DNA from: Ewingella sp963519305 | Lineage (GTDB): Bacteria > Pseudomonadota > Gammaproteobacteria > Enterobacterales > Enterobacteriaceae | DNA length: 64,000 nt | Direction: 5' to 3' | NCBI GenBank assembly: GCA_963519305.1 | Contig: CAUQMS010000019.1 | Span: forward strand, 1-64,000 | Part shown: positions 1-8,897 of the stretch, piece after piece | Layout: each line of letters opens with the position of its first letter | Position numbering within the stretch: the stretch's first letter is position 1 | The notes under the pieces: generated by a model | Databases searched by the model: none | What the model was told of the DNA's origin: nothing | What the model saw: the letters and a program-made list of their open reading frames with translations, nothing else | Program-made: the position numbers and the translations under genes

Positions 1-54
1 CCTCCGACCCACTGGTCCCAAACCAGTTGCGCTACCAAGCTGCGCTACTCGCCG
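1..54 (-). tRNA. tRNA-Pro (anticodon TGG), 5' part only
   Basis: Read on the minus strand, the gene starts at 54 with CGGCGAGTAGCGCAGCTTGG. The D-loop, the anticodon stem ACTGG/CCAGT and the loop TTTGGGA with anticodon TGG are visible, and the gene then runs off the window start before the T arm. The sequence matches enterobacterial proline tRNAs of the proM type as I remember them. A proline tRNA next to eptB is also the E. coli arrangement (proK-eptB), although proK has anticodon CGG. The gene is cut by the window edge. Confidence 0.9.
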
Positions 55-140
55 AATCGGAGCGCATGTTACTGCTGCTGATTCAGAGCGTCAATGCCTT
101 TTTGTCACGCAGGCGCTGACTGCCTAGATTTCCAGCAAAA

Positions 141-1841
141 TCACCCTTTACCGACTCGAATCGCCTTATCAGCAGGCGTTTTTGCGCACCAGTTATTAGC
201 TGGGTTAATGCCACCATCCGGTGAGGTATAGCCGAGGCAGCCGAGAATCGAGTCAAACAGCTCCTCGTGACGCTTCTCACCTCCGACCCGCTGCTGGGCT
301 TTCAGGCGCTCAAACGCCTGCTGATGATCGGGCTGCGCCAGGAAACTGTCTGAAGCCCACACCAGCATTGGCACGCGGAACTGCTCCGGGGGTGCCATCT
401 CACGGGGGGTACCGTGCAGATGTGAATTCTCATCGATAGACTCGCCGTGATCGGCGGCGTAAAACACTATCGCTTTCTTATCACGCAGCTGATCCATTAC
501 GTTGGCGATAAAGCTGTCGGTATACAGCACGCTGTTATCGAACGCGTTAATCAGCTGAGCCTTGGTGCAGGCGCGGTCAACACCCATGCACTCCGGCGTA
601 TAACGGGCAAAACTGCGCGGATAACGCTGGGAATAGAGGTAGTGCGACCCTTTGGTATGCAACACGACCAGATGTTTGCCCTGCGGATGCGTTCTCAACG
701 ACTCCTGCAATTCGTTAACCAGCAGCATGTCATCTACAGGTTTACCGTCATTACGCTTTTCAGAAGCGATAATTTCGCGGAACGAATAGTCATCTGGGTT
801 GGCGTTGTTGTAAAACCACACTTCACTTTGCATCGCGAACAGTTCTGAACTGAAACCCAGCGATTTAAGGACGGCAAAAATATTCTGCTCTTTCAGGGTG
901 CGCTGCTGATTATTCTCCGTGCCGCCTTCCCGCACGAACATGCAGCGCAGAGAGAGCTTGGTGGAGGTGTCGCAGGACTTACCGCGAAACGCGACCAGAT
1001 TCTTCTCCTTCGACAAGCGTGGCGTGGTGTCACGCTCATAGCCCAGCAGGCCCATGTGGTCCCAACGGGTGGTTTCCCCGATAATAAAGACCACGTAGGT
1101 ATCATCGACACCCGCTGGCGCTACGTAAGTAAACTCTTTGGCCGGGTCAAAAAAATTGCCCGCGTCCTGGCTTTCATCCACCTTGGTGTAAGCAAACAGG
1201 CCAAGTGCCGCCAGCCAGTTAGAAGGTAAGTAGGAGTGTGCAACCACCCCGCCATAGCTGGGTAAATCAATGTTGGTCAGCTTTTCATTGCGGCTCTGCT
1301 GTTTATCCAGCATACGCAGCGGCAACCAGACCAGCGCCACCACCGCGACTAAAATACCTAAAGGCACCAACCGCTGGCCCGGCGTTTTGATCTGTTCTAT
1401 CAGGGTTAGCCGCAGGTCATTCTTCCAGATCAATATCAGCGGTATGGCACTGACCGCGATCATCCACATGAAGAAATTCCAGCCAACCACCTCTTTGCTC
1501 AGGTCAATATCCGTGGTCATGACTGACGCAATAATGCCGTAACCAATCACCACATTGAACATCACCATGTAGTAACTGGCCGACACTGAGATCAGCAGCA
1601 GTAAACTGGCGATGATGCGGAAAAACATCTTGCCGCCCAGTGAAAGCAGGCGCAGCAGGAAGAAAGTAAACAGCACAATGGCGACCACTTCGGTCACTGC
1701 CTGGGACAATTCAATGAAATTGACGCTCTGAGTGAGGGGTGCGAAGCGGCGGAAAAAAACGGAGACATTGAGAAAAATGCCGATGTAGATCGCTAACAAG
1801 AATGAGAGATTTTGCTGCGATAGAGTCTTCACTCTATTCAT
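141..1841 (-). CDS. eptB: Kdo2-lipid A phosphoethanolamine 7''-transferase EptB
   Basis: 566-aa inner-membrane enzyme that transfers phosphoethanolamine from phosphatidylethanolamine to the outer Kdo residue of LPS, acting on the periplasmic face. The N-terminal ~170 residues hold about five hydrophobic membrane segments. The rest is an alkaline-phosphatase-like sulfatase domain with the metal/catalytic blocks FIIGETTRWDHMG, STKLSLRCMFVREGG (putative nucleophile Thr) and YAADHGESID, and paired cysteines in the C-terminal half. It is close to E. coli EptB over the full length, including the ending around GINPANNWC. The adjacent tRNA-Pro reproduces E. coli synteny. The start gives MNRVKTLSQQNLSFLLAIYIG, matching the E. 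coli N terminus. In E. coli the gene is PhoPQ/MgrR controlled; I see no such signal here. Confidence 0.95.
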   Translation of the reverse strand: MNRVKTLSQQNLSFLLAIYIGIFLNVSVFFRRFAPLTQSVNFIELSQAVTEVVAIVLFTFFLLRLLSLGGKMFFRIIASLLLLISVSASYYMVMFNVVIGYGIIASVMTTDIDLSKEVVGWNFFMWMIAVSAIPLILIWKNDLRLTLIEQIKTPGQRLVPLGILVAVVALVWLPLRMLDKQQSRNEKLTNIDLPSYGGVVAHSYLPSNWLAALGLFAYTKVDESQDAGNFFDPAKEFTYVAPAGVDDTYVVFIIGETTRWDHMGLLGYERDTTPRLSKEKNLVAFRGKSCDTSTKLSLRCMFVREGGTENNQQRTLKEQNIFAVLKSLGFSSELFAMQSEVWFYNNANPDDYSFREIIASEKRNDGKPVDDMLLVNELQESLRTHPQGKHLVVLHTKGSHYLYSQRYPRSFARYTPECMGVDRACTKAQLINAFDNSVLYTDSFIANVMDQLRDKKAIVFYAADHGESIDENSHLHGTPREMAPPEQFRVPMLVWASDSFLAQPDHQQAFERLKAQQRVGGEKRHEELFDSILGCLGYTSPDGGINPANNWCAKTPADKAIRVGKG

Positions 1842-2016
1842 GTAATGTGATTTTCCAGATAGTTTTAGAAAGATTCTGAATCATTGTGACATGTTTATAA
1901 GCGACTGGTTCACAGATATTGATGAGAAACGGGATTTGGCGGGGTTTTCAGGAGTAATCCGTCTGGGAAGGGCACTACGTGGGCCGCCCTCAAAAGAAGC
2001 GGAGAATTTCATGCAA

Positions 2017-2041
2017 AGAAAAAGGAGGCCGTAGCCTCCTT
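2017..2041 (-). terminator. Rho-independent terminator of ohr
   Basis: Stem AAGGAGGC / GCCTCCTT with a 4-nt loop. In the minus direction it is followed by TTTCTTTG. It lies about 47 bp beyond the ohr stop codon, so it most likely ends the ohr transcript. Confidence 0.75.
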
Positions 2042-2087
2042 ATACAGAGTAAAACAGGTTGAAAAGCCCTTGTTTAGTCTGAGGACA

Positions 2088-2510
2088 TTATTTCACGTTC
2101 AGCGTCACGTCAATGTTACCGCGCGTTGCGTTGGAGTATGGGCAAACCTGATGCGCTTTAGCGACCAGTGCTTCCGCTTCACTGCGCTCCATGCCTGGCA
2201 AAGTGATGTCGAGCTGAACTTCAATGCCGTAGCCGCCCGGGATCTCACCGATACCCACCGCGCCTTCGATTTTTGCATCAGCAGGAATTTTGATCTTCTC
2301 TTTGGCCGCTACCGCTTTCAGTGCGCCAAGGAAGCAGGCGGAGTAGCCCGCAGCGAACAGTTGCTCAGGGTTAGTACCGCCGCCCATACCGCCCATCTCT
2401 TTTGGTACACCGAGTTTGACGTCAAGCACGCCATCATCAGAAGCAGCGCGGCCGTCACGGCCACCGGTTGCAGAGGCATGAGCGCGATAGATTACTTTTT
2501 CAATAGACAT
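2088..2510 (-). CDS. ohr: Organic hydroperoxide resistance protein (Ohr/OsmC family)
   Basis: 140-aa cytosolic thiol peroxidase that reduces organic and fatty-acid hydroperoxides, normally with lipoylated protein as electron donor. The two redox cysteines of the family are present: Cys59 in GYSACFLGAL (peroxidatic) and Cys123 in QVCPYSNATRGN (resolving). The N-terminal Arg-containing segment and the TNPEQLFAAGY helix are typical of Ohr rather than OsmC. Its MarR-type repressor gene ohrR lies directly upstream on the same strand, about 160 bp away. A 15-bp operator-like palindrome at 2559-2573 lies in the interval, so peroxide-inducible expression is likely. Length is standard for the family. 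Confidence 0.95.
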   Translation of the reverse strand: MSIEKVIYRAHASATGGRDGRAASDDGVLDVKLGVPKEMGGMGGGTNPEQLFAAGYSACFLGALKAVAAKEKIKIPADAKIEGAVGIGEIPGGYGIEVQLDITLPGMERSEAEALVAKAHQVCPYSNATRGNIDVTLNVK

Positions 2511-2558
2511 AGTTCGTTCCTTTAAGGTCAGATGACTTTCAGATTGAATAAAATATTA

Positions 2559-2573
2559 TGCGATTTAATCGTG
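2559..2573. promoter_or_regulatory. Probable OhrR operator upstream of ohr
   Basis: TGCGATTTAATCGTG, 49 bp upstream of the ohr start. It matches the perfect palindrome TGCGATATTATCGCA found in front of ohrR (3157-3171) at 12 of 15 positions. The shared motif at the two promoters one regulator would control is the evidence. A partial further copy (TGCGATATATTTAAT) follows at about 2574-2588. Confidence 0.6.
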
Positions 2574-2671
2574 TGCGATATATTTAATACTAACAGACAA
2601 ACGCAAAGGGTTACCTCGGATTAGTCTGTTTGCTGCAACTTGCCATTTTAAGTAAATCAGGTTCAGGCAAA

Positions 2672-3145
2672 TCAGGACTTATCTTTCAGATTAGCCCGCA
2701 GCAACTCCAGCTGCCGCTTGAGTGCGACCATTTCATCGACGTCACACTCGGTAGCGCAAAGAATTGCTTCAGGAATACTTTTGGCTTTTTCCTGTAACAC
2801 TCTGCCGGCTTCGGTCAGGGTAATGATCACCTGGCGCTCATCGGCCTTCGCGCGCTGGCGCAGCAACAAACCCGCCACTTCCAGACGCTTTAAGAGCGGC
2901 GTCAATGTGGCAGATTCGAGAAAAAGCTTCTCGCCGATATCAGAAACCGTCACATCATCGCGCTGCCATAACACCAGCATCACCAGATATTGCGGATAGG
3001 TCAGATCGAGCTGTCCCAGCAGCTTGCGGTACACTTTGTGGAGTGCCAGATTCGCCGAATAAAGCGCGAAACACATCTGTTGGTCCAGATGCAAAAGGGC
3101 ATTCGCTGAGGTTACAGGGTCAGTTTTCGTGTTCATGGATTTCAA
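2672..3145 (-). CDS. ohrR: MarR-family peroxide sensor/repressor OhrR
   Basis: 157-aa winged-helix repressor of ohr. The N-terminal helix carries the sensing cysteine in DQQMCFALYSANLALHK (Cys25 from the annotated start), as in the one- and two-Cys OhrR families. The wHTH core YPQYLVMLVLW...SDIGEKLFLESATLTPLLKRLE and the wing ADERQVIITLTEAG are intact. A second Cys near residue 132 (ILCATECDVDE) could be the partner in a 2-Cys mechanism. An in-frame ATG nine bases downstream (MNTKTDP) is an alternative start. The gene precedes ohr on the same strand and has a perfect 15-bp palindrome just upstream of its own start, so autorepression is likely. Confidence 0.9.
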   Translation of the reverse strand: MKSMNTKTDPVTSANALLHLDQQMCFALYSANLALHKVYRKLLGQLDLTYPQYLVMLVLWQRDDVTVSDIGEKLFLESATLTPLLKRLEVAGLLLRQRAKADERQVIITLTEAGRVLQEKAKSIPEAILCATECDVDEMVALKRQLELLRANLKDKS

Positions 3146-3156
3146 TATAGATAGCG

Positions 3157-3171
3157 TGCGATATTATCGCA
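3157..3171. promoter_or_regulatory. Probable OhrR operator upstream of ohrR
   Basis: Perfect palindrome TGCGATA-T-TATCGCA, only 11 bp upstream of the ohrR start codon and similar to the element at 2559-2573. Binding here would block ohrR transcription or initiation, i.e. autorepression. Assignment to OhrR rests on position and the repeated motif. Confidence 0.65.
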
Positions 3172-3241
3172 AGCATTTTCACTGATAATGATTCAAATTT
3201 AGCCCTTCGCCCCGCAACATTCCCGCGCCATTTTCGCTCAG

Positions 3242-3263
3242 TTGCACAACAACGCTGGTGCAA
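3242..3263. promoter_or_regulatory. Inverted repeat upstream of the sigma-54 promoter, possible enhancer site
   Basis: TTGCAC-N10-GTGCAA, followed by a third TTGTGCAA-like half at about 3266-3273, some 60-80 bp upstream of the sigma-54 promoter. NtrC sites have the form TGCAC-N7-GTGCA. The half-sites here fit but the spacing is 10 rather than 7, so the NtrC assignment is tentative. Confidence 0.4.
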
Positions 3264-3323
3264 CATTTGTGCAAAACAGTCACAACCTCATTAAAAATTG
3301 TTGTTATTCAATAAGAAAAAACA

Positions 3324-3339
3324 TGGCACAGCCTTTGCT
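3324..3339 (+). promoter_or_regulatory. Sigma-54 (RpoN) promoter of the urea operon
   Basis: TGGCAC-AGCCT-TTGCT is an essentially perfect -24/-12 element: GG at 3325-3326 and GC at 3337-3338, separated by exactly ten bases. It ends 40 bp before the allophanate hydrolase start codon. Sigma-54 control is what would be expected for a urea nitrogen-scavenging operon switched on under nitrogen limitation. Confidence 0.85.
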
Positions 3340-3379
3340 TCAATGAATTCAATCTTGTGTACCAGATGGAATTCAACCG

Positions 3380-5227
3380 ATGAACGACAGCTTACGATCT
3401 GCGACCACCCCGTTTCACGCCTTCACCCTGCGCGACTGGCAGCAGCATTACCAAACGGCGCCTGACAGTCTGCGCAGCTCGCTGTCAATGGTGCTTGGCA
3501 GCCTGAATTCCCGCGACAACGCCTGGTTATACCTGCCAACCCAGGCCCAGCTGGAAGCACAACTGGCTCACCTTGAGCAGTTGCGCCGTGACGCCGATGG
3601 CTCGCTGGCCTCCCTCCCGCTGTTTGGCGTGCCTTTCGCGGTAAAAGACAATATTGATGTCAGCGGCTGGCCCACCAGCGCGGCCTGCCCGGAATTCACC
3701 TACATGGCGGCGGCCGATGCCACTGTCGTCGCCAATCTGCGCGCCAAAGGGGCGATTGTGGTTGGCAAGACCAATCTGGATCAGTTCGCTACCGGTCTGG
3801 TCGGCACCCGTTCGCCGCACGGTGCCGTGCGCAACACGTTTAACCCGGAGTACGTCAGCGGCGGTTCCAGTTCGGGTTCCGCTTCAGTGCTGGCGCGCGG
3901 ACTGGTCGCTTTCTCGCTTGGCACGGATACTGCCGGGTCAGGCCGCGTACCCGCCGGATTCAACAACATTGTTGGCCTGAAACCGACCAAAGGCTGGCTG
4001 TCGAATAACGGCGTGGTGCCTGCCTGTCGCCTCAATGACACGGTGTCGGTTTTTGCCCTGACGGTGAGCGATGCCCAGACCGTCGCGCACGCCGCAGGCG
4101 GTTACGATGCCGCTGATGCCTACTCGCGTTCGAACCCGCACACCGCGCCTGCGGCGATGTCCGTTCATCCGCGTTTTGCCGTGCCCGACAGTCTGGAGTT
4201 TTTTGGCGACGCGCTGGCTGAATTTGAATTCGAACAGGCGCTCGAGCGTCTCACCGGCAGCGGTGTCACGCTGGTACCCATTGATTTCACGCCGTTCCGC
4301 GAACTGGCCGAACAACTCTATTACGGCGCATGGGTGGCCGAGCGCACCGTGGCCGTCGGTAAGATTTTTGACGAAATGCCGCAGGCGATGGACCCGACGG
4401 TGCGTGGCATTGTCGCCAACGGCCTCAACTACAGTGCATGTGACGCGTGGCGCGCCGAGTACCTGCGCGCCGAGCTGGCCCGCAAAATCAATCTGGCGCT
4501 GGAAGGTTTCGATGCGCTCATCGTGCCCACCTCGCCGACTATCCGCACGCTGGAGGAGATGGCGCAGGAGCCCGTACTCTTCAACTCACAGTTTGGCACC
4601 TACACCAACTTCACCAATCTGGCTGACCTGTCCGCGCTGGCGCTGCCGTCCAGCATCCGCGCCGACGGTCTCCCGTCCGGCATCACTCTGATTGCCCCGG
4701 CCTGGCACGACGATGCACTGGCCGCCTTTGGCCGTCAGTGGCAGCGCAGTCTTGGCCTGCCGCTGGGGGCAACAGGCCGCGAACTGAGCGCCAGCGCCTT
4801 TATGAGCAACCTCGCGGCCAGCCCCGATCACGTCAGGGTCGCCGTCGTCGGTGCGCACCTGACCGGCATGCCACTCAATTTCCAGCTCACCCACCGTAAA
4901 GCCGTACGCGTCGAACAAACCACCACCGCCGCCAGCTACAAACTCTTCGCCCTCGCCAACACCACACCGCCAAAACCTGGGCTGGTCAGAATTGAGGGCG
5001 GCAGTGCGATCACCGTGGAACTTTGGGACATCCCGCTGGCGCGCTTTGGCGAATTCGTCGCGGAGATCCCGGCACCGCTCGGTATCGGCTCGCTGCAACT
5101 GGCGGACGGCCGCACGGTGAAAGGCTTTATTTGCGAACCCTGGGCGATAAACGACGCCACCGATGTCACCCATTTTGGCGGCTGGAGAAATTACATCTCC
5201 CACCTCGCCGCTCTGAAAAACGCCTGA
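3380..5227 (+). CDS. atzF: Allophanate hydrolase
   Basis: 615-aa cytosolic enzyme that hydrolyses allophanate to two ammonia and two CO2, the second step of ATP-dependent urea breakdown. Residues ~20-450 form an amidase-signature domain with the catalytic triad Lys89 (FAVKDNID), cis-Ser163 (GGSSSGSA) and Ser187 nucleophile (TDTAGSGRVPAG). Residues ~460-615 are the C-terminal AtzF/gamma-glutamylcyclotransferase-like domain (VAVVGAHLTGMPLN...). The gene ends 11 bp before the urea carboxylase start, the usual pairing for urea amidolyase in bacteria. It is first in the operon behind the sigma-54 promoter. Length and both domains are complete. Confidence 0.93.
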   Translation: MNDSLRSATTPFHAFTLRDWQQHYQTAPDSLRSSLSMVLGSLNSRDNAWLYLPTQAQLEAQLAHLEQLRRDADGSLASLPLFGVPFAVKDNIDVSGWPTSAACPEFTYMAAADATVVANLRAKGAIVVGKTNLDQFATGLVGTRSPHGAVRNTFNPEYVSGGSSSGSASVLARGLVAFSLGTDTAGSGRVPAGFNNIVGLKPTKGWLSNNGVVPACRLNDTVSVFALTVSDAQTVAHAAGGYDAADAYSRSNPHTAPAAMSVHPRFAVPDSLEFFGDALAEFEFEQALERLTGSGVTLVPIDFTPFRELAEQLYYGAWVAERTVAVGKIFDEMPQAMDPTVRGIVANGLNYSACDAWRAEYLRAELARKINLALEGFDALIVPTSPTIRTLEEMAQEPVLFNSQFGTYTNFTNLADLSALALPSSIRADGLPSGITLIAPAWHDDALAAFGRQWQRSLGLPLGATGRELSASAFMSNLAASPDHVRVAVVGAHLTGMPLNFQLTHRKAVRVEQTTTAASYKLFALANTTPPKPGLVRIEGGSAITVELWDIPLARFGEFVAEIPAPLGIGSLQLADGRTVKGFICEPWAINDATDVTHFGGWRNYISHLAALKNA

Positions 5228-5238
5228 GGAGCCACCCG

Positions 5239-8200
5239 ATGTTCACGACTGTATTGATTGCCAACCGTGGCGAAATCGCCTGCCGCGCCATCCGCACCCT
5301 GAAGCGTCTGGGTGTGACCAGCGTTGCCGTTTATTCCGATGCCGACCGCAATGCGCCGCACGTGACCGACGCCGACATCGCCATTGCACTCGGCGGCGAC
5401 AAGGCCAGTGACAGCTATTTGATGATCGACAAAATTCTGGCAGCGGCAAAAGAGACCGGCGCGCAGGCGATCTATCCGGGCTACGGATTTCTTTCCGAAA
5501 GTGCCGAATTTGCCGATGCCTGCAAAGCGGCCGATATCGCCTTTATCGGCCCGAGCGCCGCGCAGATCCGTGAATTCGGCCTCAAGCACCGTGCCCGTGA
5601 ACTGGCCGCTGCCGCCAATGTACCGATGACGCCGGGCACCGGTTTGCTCGGCAGCATTGACGACGCCGTAAAGTCTGCTGCGCAGATTGGCTATCCGATC
5701 ATGCTCAAAAGCACGGCTGGCGGCGGCGGTATCGGCCTGACCCGCTGTGAGGACGAAGCCGCCCTGCGCGCCGCATGGGACAGCGTGAAGCGCCTCGGCG
5801 AACACTTCTTCCGCGACGCGGGTGTGTTCCTCGAGCGCTTTGTAGATCGCGCCCGCCATGTTGAAGTGCAGATTTTTGGCGACGGAAAAGGCCGCGTCGT
5901 GGCGCTCGGCGAACGCGACTGTTCGCTGCAACGCCGCAATCAAAAGGTCGTGGAAGAGACCCCCGCACCGAACCTGCCGCAGGCCACCCGCGAAGCTTTA
6001 CACCGCGCCGCCGTGCAACTGGGCGAGTCAGTCAGCTACCGCAGTGCCGGTACCGTTGAATTTATTTATGACCCGGCGCGCGACGCCTTTTACTTCCTCG
6101 AAGTGAATACCCGGCTGCAGGTTGAGCATCCGGTCACCGAAATGGTCACCGGGCTGGATTTGATCGAATGTATGCTGCGGGTCGCCGCCGGGGAGCCGCT
6201 GGACTGGGCCGCGATGGAAAAAGCTCCGCAGGGCGCGTCAATGGAAGTGCGTATTTACGCCGAAGACCCGCTGAAAAACTTCCAGCCAAGCCCCGGCGTG
6301 CTGACCGAAGTGGTGTTCCCGGACGGTGTACGCGTTGACGGCTGGGTCTCTACCGGCAGCGAAGTCTCCGCCTTTTATGACCCGATGATCGCCAAGCTGA
6401 TCGTTCACGGTTCCGACCGTGAGGACGCGCTGGCAAAAATGTCCACCGCGCTGGCCGCCACCCGCCTGCACGGTATCGCCACCAATATTGATTATCTGCG
6501 TCAGGTGGTTGCCACACCGGTGTTCTACGCGGGCCAGATGTGGACGCGGATGCTCGATACCTTCGACTACGCGCCACAGGCGGTTGAAGTTCTGGCACCT
6601 GGCACTTACAGCAGCATTCAGGACTACCCCGGCCGCCTCGGTTACTGGGATATCGGCGTACCGCCATCCGGGCCAATGGATGATTTTGCCTTCCGCCTCG
6701 CTAACCGCATCGTCGGTAATCACCCTGACGCCGCCGGTCTGGAATTCACATTGCAGGGTCCGACGTTGCGCTTTCATTGCGACGTCACCCTCGCGCTGAC
6801 CGGTGCCCGTTGTCCGGCGGATCTCGATGGTGAAAACATTGATTACTGGCAGCCGGTGAACGTCAAAGCCGGGCAGACTTTAACGCTTGGCCGCGCCACG
6901 CAGGGCTGCCGCACCTACCTCGCCGTGCGTAACGGTTTGGACGTGCCTGTGTATCTCGGCAGCCGTTCTACCTTCGCCCTCGGCCAGTTTGGCGGGCACG
7001 CAGGGCGCATATTGCGCGTAGCCGATATGCTGACGGTTTCCCAACCCGAACTGCCCGCCTGTACCACGCCCGCGCCGGTCGATCTGCCACAGGCTGCGGC
7101 AGCGCAACTGGTTCCCGCATACGGAAATCTCTGGGAAATCGGCGTCCTTTACGGCCCGCACGGCGCACCGGACTTCTTCACCAAAGAGTCTGTCGATGCC
7201 TTTTTCGAAGCCGAATGGCAGGTGCACTACAACTCCAACCGCCTCGGCGTGCGGCTGAGCGGCCCGAAACCGCAATGGGCACGGCAGGACGGCGGCGAAG
7301 CAGGCCTGCATCCGTCAAACGTGCATGACTGCGAATACGCCATCGGTGCGATTAACTTTACCGGCGACTTTCCGGTCATTCTGACCCGCGACGGACCAAG
7401 CCTTGGTGGTTTCGTCTGCCCGGTGACCATCGCCAAAGCCGAACTGTGGAAAGTCGGTCAGGTGAAGCCGGGAGATAAAATCCGCTTCCATCCGGTAAGT
7501 TTCGAACAGGCACAGGCGCTGGAACTGGCGCAGCAGGGCATGGTGGATTCGCTGATGCCCATTGATGTCATGAAACTGGCAACGCCGTCACTGCTGCCAT
7601 ACACCACCGCTTCGGCCACTGTGCTGGCCGAACTGCCTGCTGCCGAAGGCCGTCCGTCGGTGCAGTATCGTCAGGCCGGCGACGGCTACGTGCTGATTGA
7701 GTACGGCGACAACGTGCTGGATCTGGCCCTGCGTCTACGCCTCTATCTGCTGATGAAAGCCATCCGCGAAGCCGCAGAGCCGGGCATTGAAGAACTGTCG
7801 CCGGGCGTGCGTTCGCTGCAGGTCCGCTATGACAGCCGTGTGCTCCACCAGTCAGCCCTGCTATCCCACCTGCTGCTGCTCGAGCAGGATCTGGCGGACG
7901 TCAGCCAGCTCAAAATCCCGACCCGCATCGTGCATATGCCGATGGCGTTTGAGGACTCCGCCACACTCGGCGCGGTCGAACGCTATCAGCAAACCGTGCG
8001 CAGCGAAGCGCCGTGGCTGCCCAATAACGTGGATTTCATCCAGCGCACCAACGGACTTTCGAGCCGCGAAGAGGTGAAAAAAATCATCTTTGACGCCAGC
8101 TATCTGATCCTCGGTCTGGGCGATGTCTATCTCGGCGCGCCCTGCGCGGTGCCGGTCGATCCGCGCCATCGCCTGCTGAGCTCCAAATACAATCCAGCGC

Positions 8201-8877
8201 GCTCGTACACCGCTGAAGGCACGGTCGGCATCGGCGGCATGTACATGTGCATTTACGGTATGGACTCGCCGGGCGGCTATCAGCTGGTCGGACGCACACT
8301 GCCCATCTGGAATACTTTCCTGAAAAATCAGCAATTTAAAGACGGTGAACCCTGGCTGCTGCACTTCTTCGATCAGGTGCGCTTCTATGAAGTCACTGAA
8401 GCCGAACTCGACGCCCGGCGCGACGCCTTCCGCGAAGGGCGGGCACAGGTTCGCATCGAAGAGACTGAGTTCGATTTTGCGCAATATACCCAATTCCTTG
8501 CTGACAACGCCGCCGATATCGCCGACTTCCGCGCCCGCCAGTCTGCCGCTTTCACCACCGAAGTGGCGCACTGGGCCGCGCAGGAGAGTGCCGCCGTCGA
8601 TGCCGCCGCCAACGCGGTGGAAATCGTCGAAGACGACAGCGAGCAGCAGGGCCATCTGGTCAGCGCTGACCTCAATGGCAGCGTGTGGAAAATTCTGGTG
8701 GAACCCGGCCAGCAGGTCGAAGCCGGGCAGGCGCTGATTGTGGTGGAAGCGATGAAAATGGAGCTGTCGGTCTGCGCGCCCTGCGCCGGTACTGTCAGCA
8801 AAATCAGCTGTCAGCAGGGCCGCCCGGTCGGTCCCGGTGACGCATTGCTGTGGCTGGACGTCGCGCAATCCGCGTAA
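5239..8877 (+). CDS. uca: Urea carboxylase (biotin-dependent)
   Basis: 1212-aa ATP- and biotin-dependent enzyme that carboxylates urea to allophanate, the substrate of the preceding gene product. Domains in order: biotin carboxylase (1 to ~450; IANRGEIACRAIRTLKRLG, the Gly-rich ATP-grasp loop STAGGGGIGL, EVNTRLQVEHPVTE), a KipA/KipI-type carboxyltransferase region (~455-1000; PGTYSSIQDYPGRLGYWD, then LEQDLADVSQLKIPTR), and a C-terminal biotinyl domain with VEAMKME, giving biotinyl-Lys at about residue 1173. The start at 5239 was chosen because it gives the canonical N terminus MFTTVLIANRGEIA and follows GAGGAGCC-type SD sequence. The upstream open frame to 5023 overlaps the previous gene and is not coding. 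The size is normal for this family. Confidence 0.95.
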   Translation: MFTTVLIANRGEIACRAIRTLKRLGVTSVAVYSDADRNAPHVTDADIAIALGGDKASDSYLMIDKILAAAKETGAQAIYPGYGFLSESAEFADACKAADIAFIGPSAAQIREFGLKHRARELAAAANVPMTPGTGLLGSIDDAVKSAAQIGYPIMLKSTAGGGGIGLTRCEDEAALRAAWDSVKRLGEHFFRDAGVFLERFVDRARHVEVQIFGDGKGRVVALGERDCSLQRRNQKVVEETPAPNLPQATREALHRAAVQLGESVSYRSAGTVEFIYDPARDAFYFLEVNTRLQVEHPVTEMVTGLDLIECMLRVAAGEPLDWAAMEKAPQGASMEVRIYAEDPLKNFQPSPGVLTEVVFPDGVRVDGWVSTGSEVSAFYDPMIAKLIVHGSDREDALAKMSTALAATRLHGIATNIDYLRQVVATPVFYAGQMWTRMLDTFDYAPQAVEVLAPGTYSSIQDYPGRLGYWDIGVPPSGPMDDFAFRLANRIVGNHPDAAGLEFTLQGPTLRFHCDVTLALTGARCPADLDGENIDYWQPVNVKAGQTLTLGRATQGCRTYLAVRNGLDVPVYLGSRSTFALGQFGGHAGRILRVADMLTVSQPELPACTTPAPVDLPQAAAAQLVPAYGNLWEIGVLYGPHGAPDFFTKESVDAFFEAEWQVHYNSNRLGVRLSGPKPQWARQDGGEAGLHPSNVHDCEYAIGAINFTGDFPVILTRDGPSLGGFVCPVTIAKAELWKVGQVKPGDKIRFHPVSFEQAQALELAQQGMVDSLMPIDVMKLATPSLLPYTTASATVLAELPAAEGRPSVQYRQAGDGYVLIEYGDNVLDLALRLRLYLLMKAIREAAEPGIEELSPGVRSLQVRYDSRVLHQSALLSHLLLLEQDLADVSQLKIPTRIVHMPMAFEDSATLGAVERYQQTVRSEAPWLPNNVDFIQRTNGLSSREEVKKIIFDASYLILGLGDVYLGAPCAVPVDPRHRLLSSKYNPARSYTAEGTVGIGGMYMCIYGMDSPGGYQLVGRTLPIWNTFLKNQQFKDGEPWLLHFFDQVRFYEVTEAELDARRDAFREGRAQVRIEETEFDFAQYTQFLADNAADIADFRARQSAAFTTEVAHWAAQESAAVDAAANAVEIVEDDSEQQGHLVSADLNGSVWKILVEPGQQVEAGQALIVVEAMKMELSVCAPCAGTVSKISCQQGRPVGPGDALLWLDVAQSA

Positions 8878-8897
8878 GTCTTTCATCAGGAAACATT

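Noticed and set aside
1..140. tRNA-associated integration site (att) or integrase remnant
   Set aside because: No integrase, no direct repeat of the tRNA end inside the window, and the flanking gene eptB is the usual chromosomal neighbour.
3242..3263. Firm NtrC-site call upstream of the urea operon
   Set aside because: Half-sites fit but the spacer is 10 instead of 7, so it is kept only as a possible enhancer dyad.
7861..8886. Long open frame (341 codons) antisense to urea carboxylase
   Set aside because: Lies wholly within a well-supported gene on the other strand, shows no family resemblance and is explained by GC-rich codon use.
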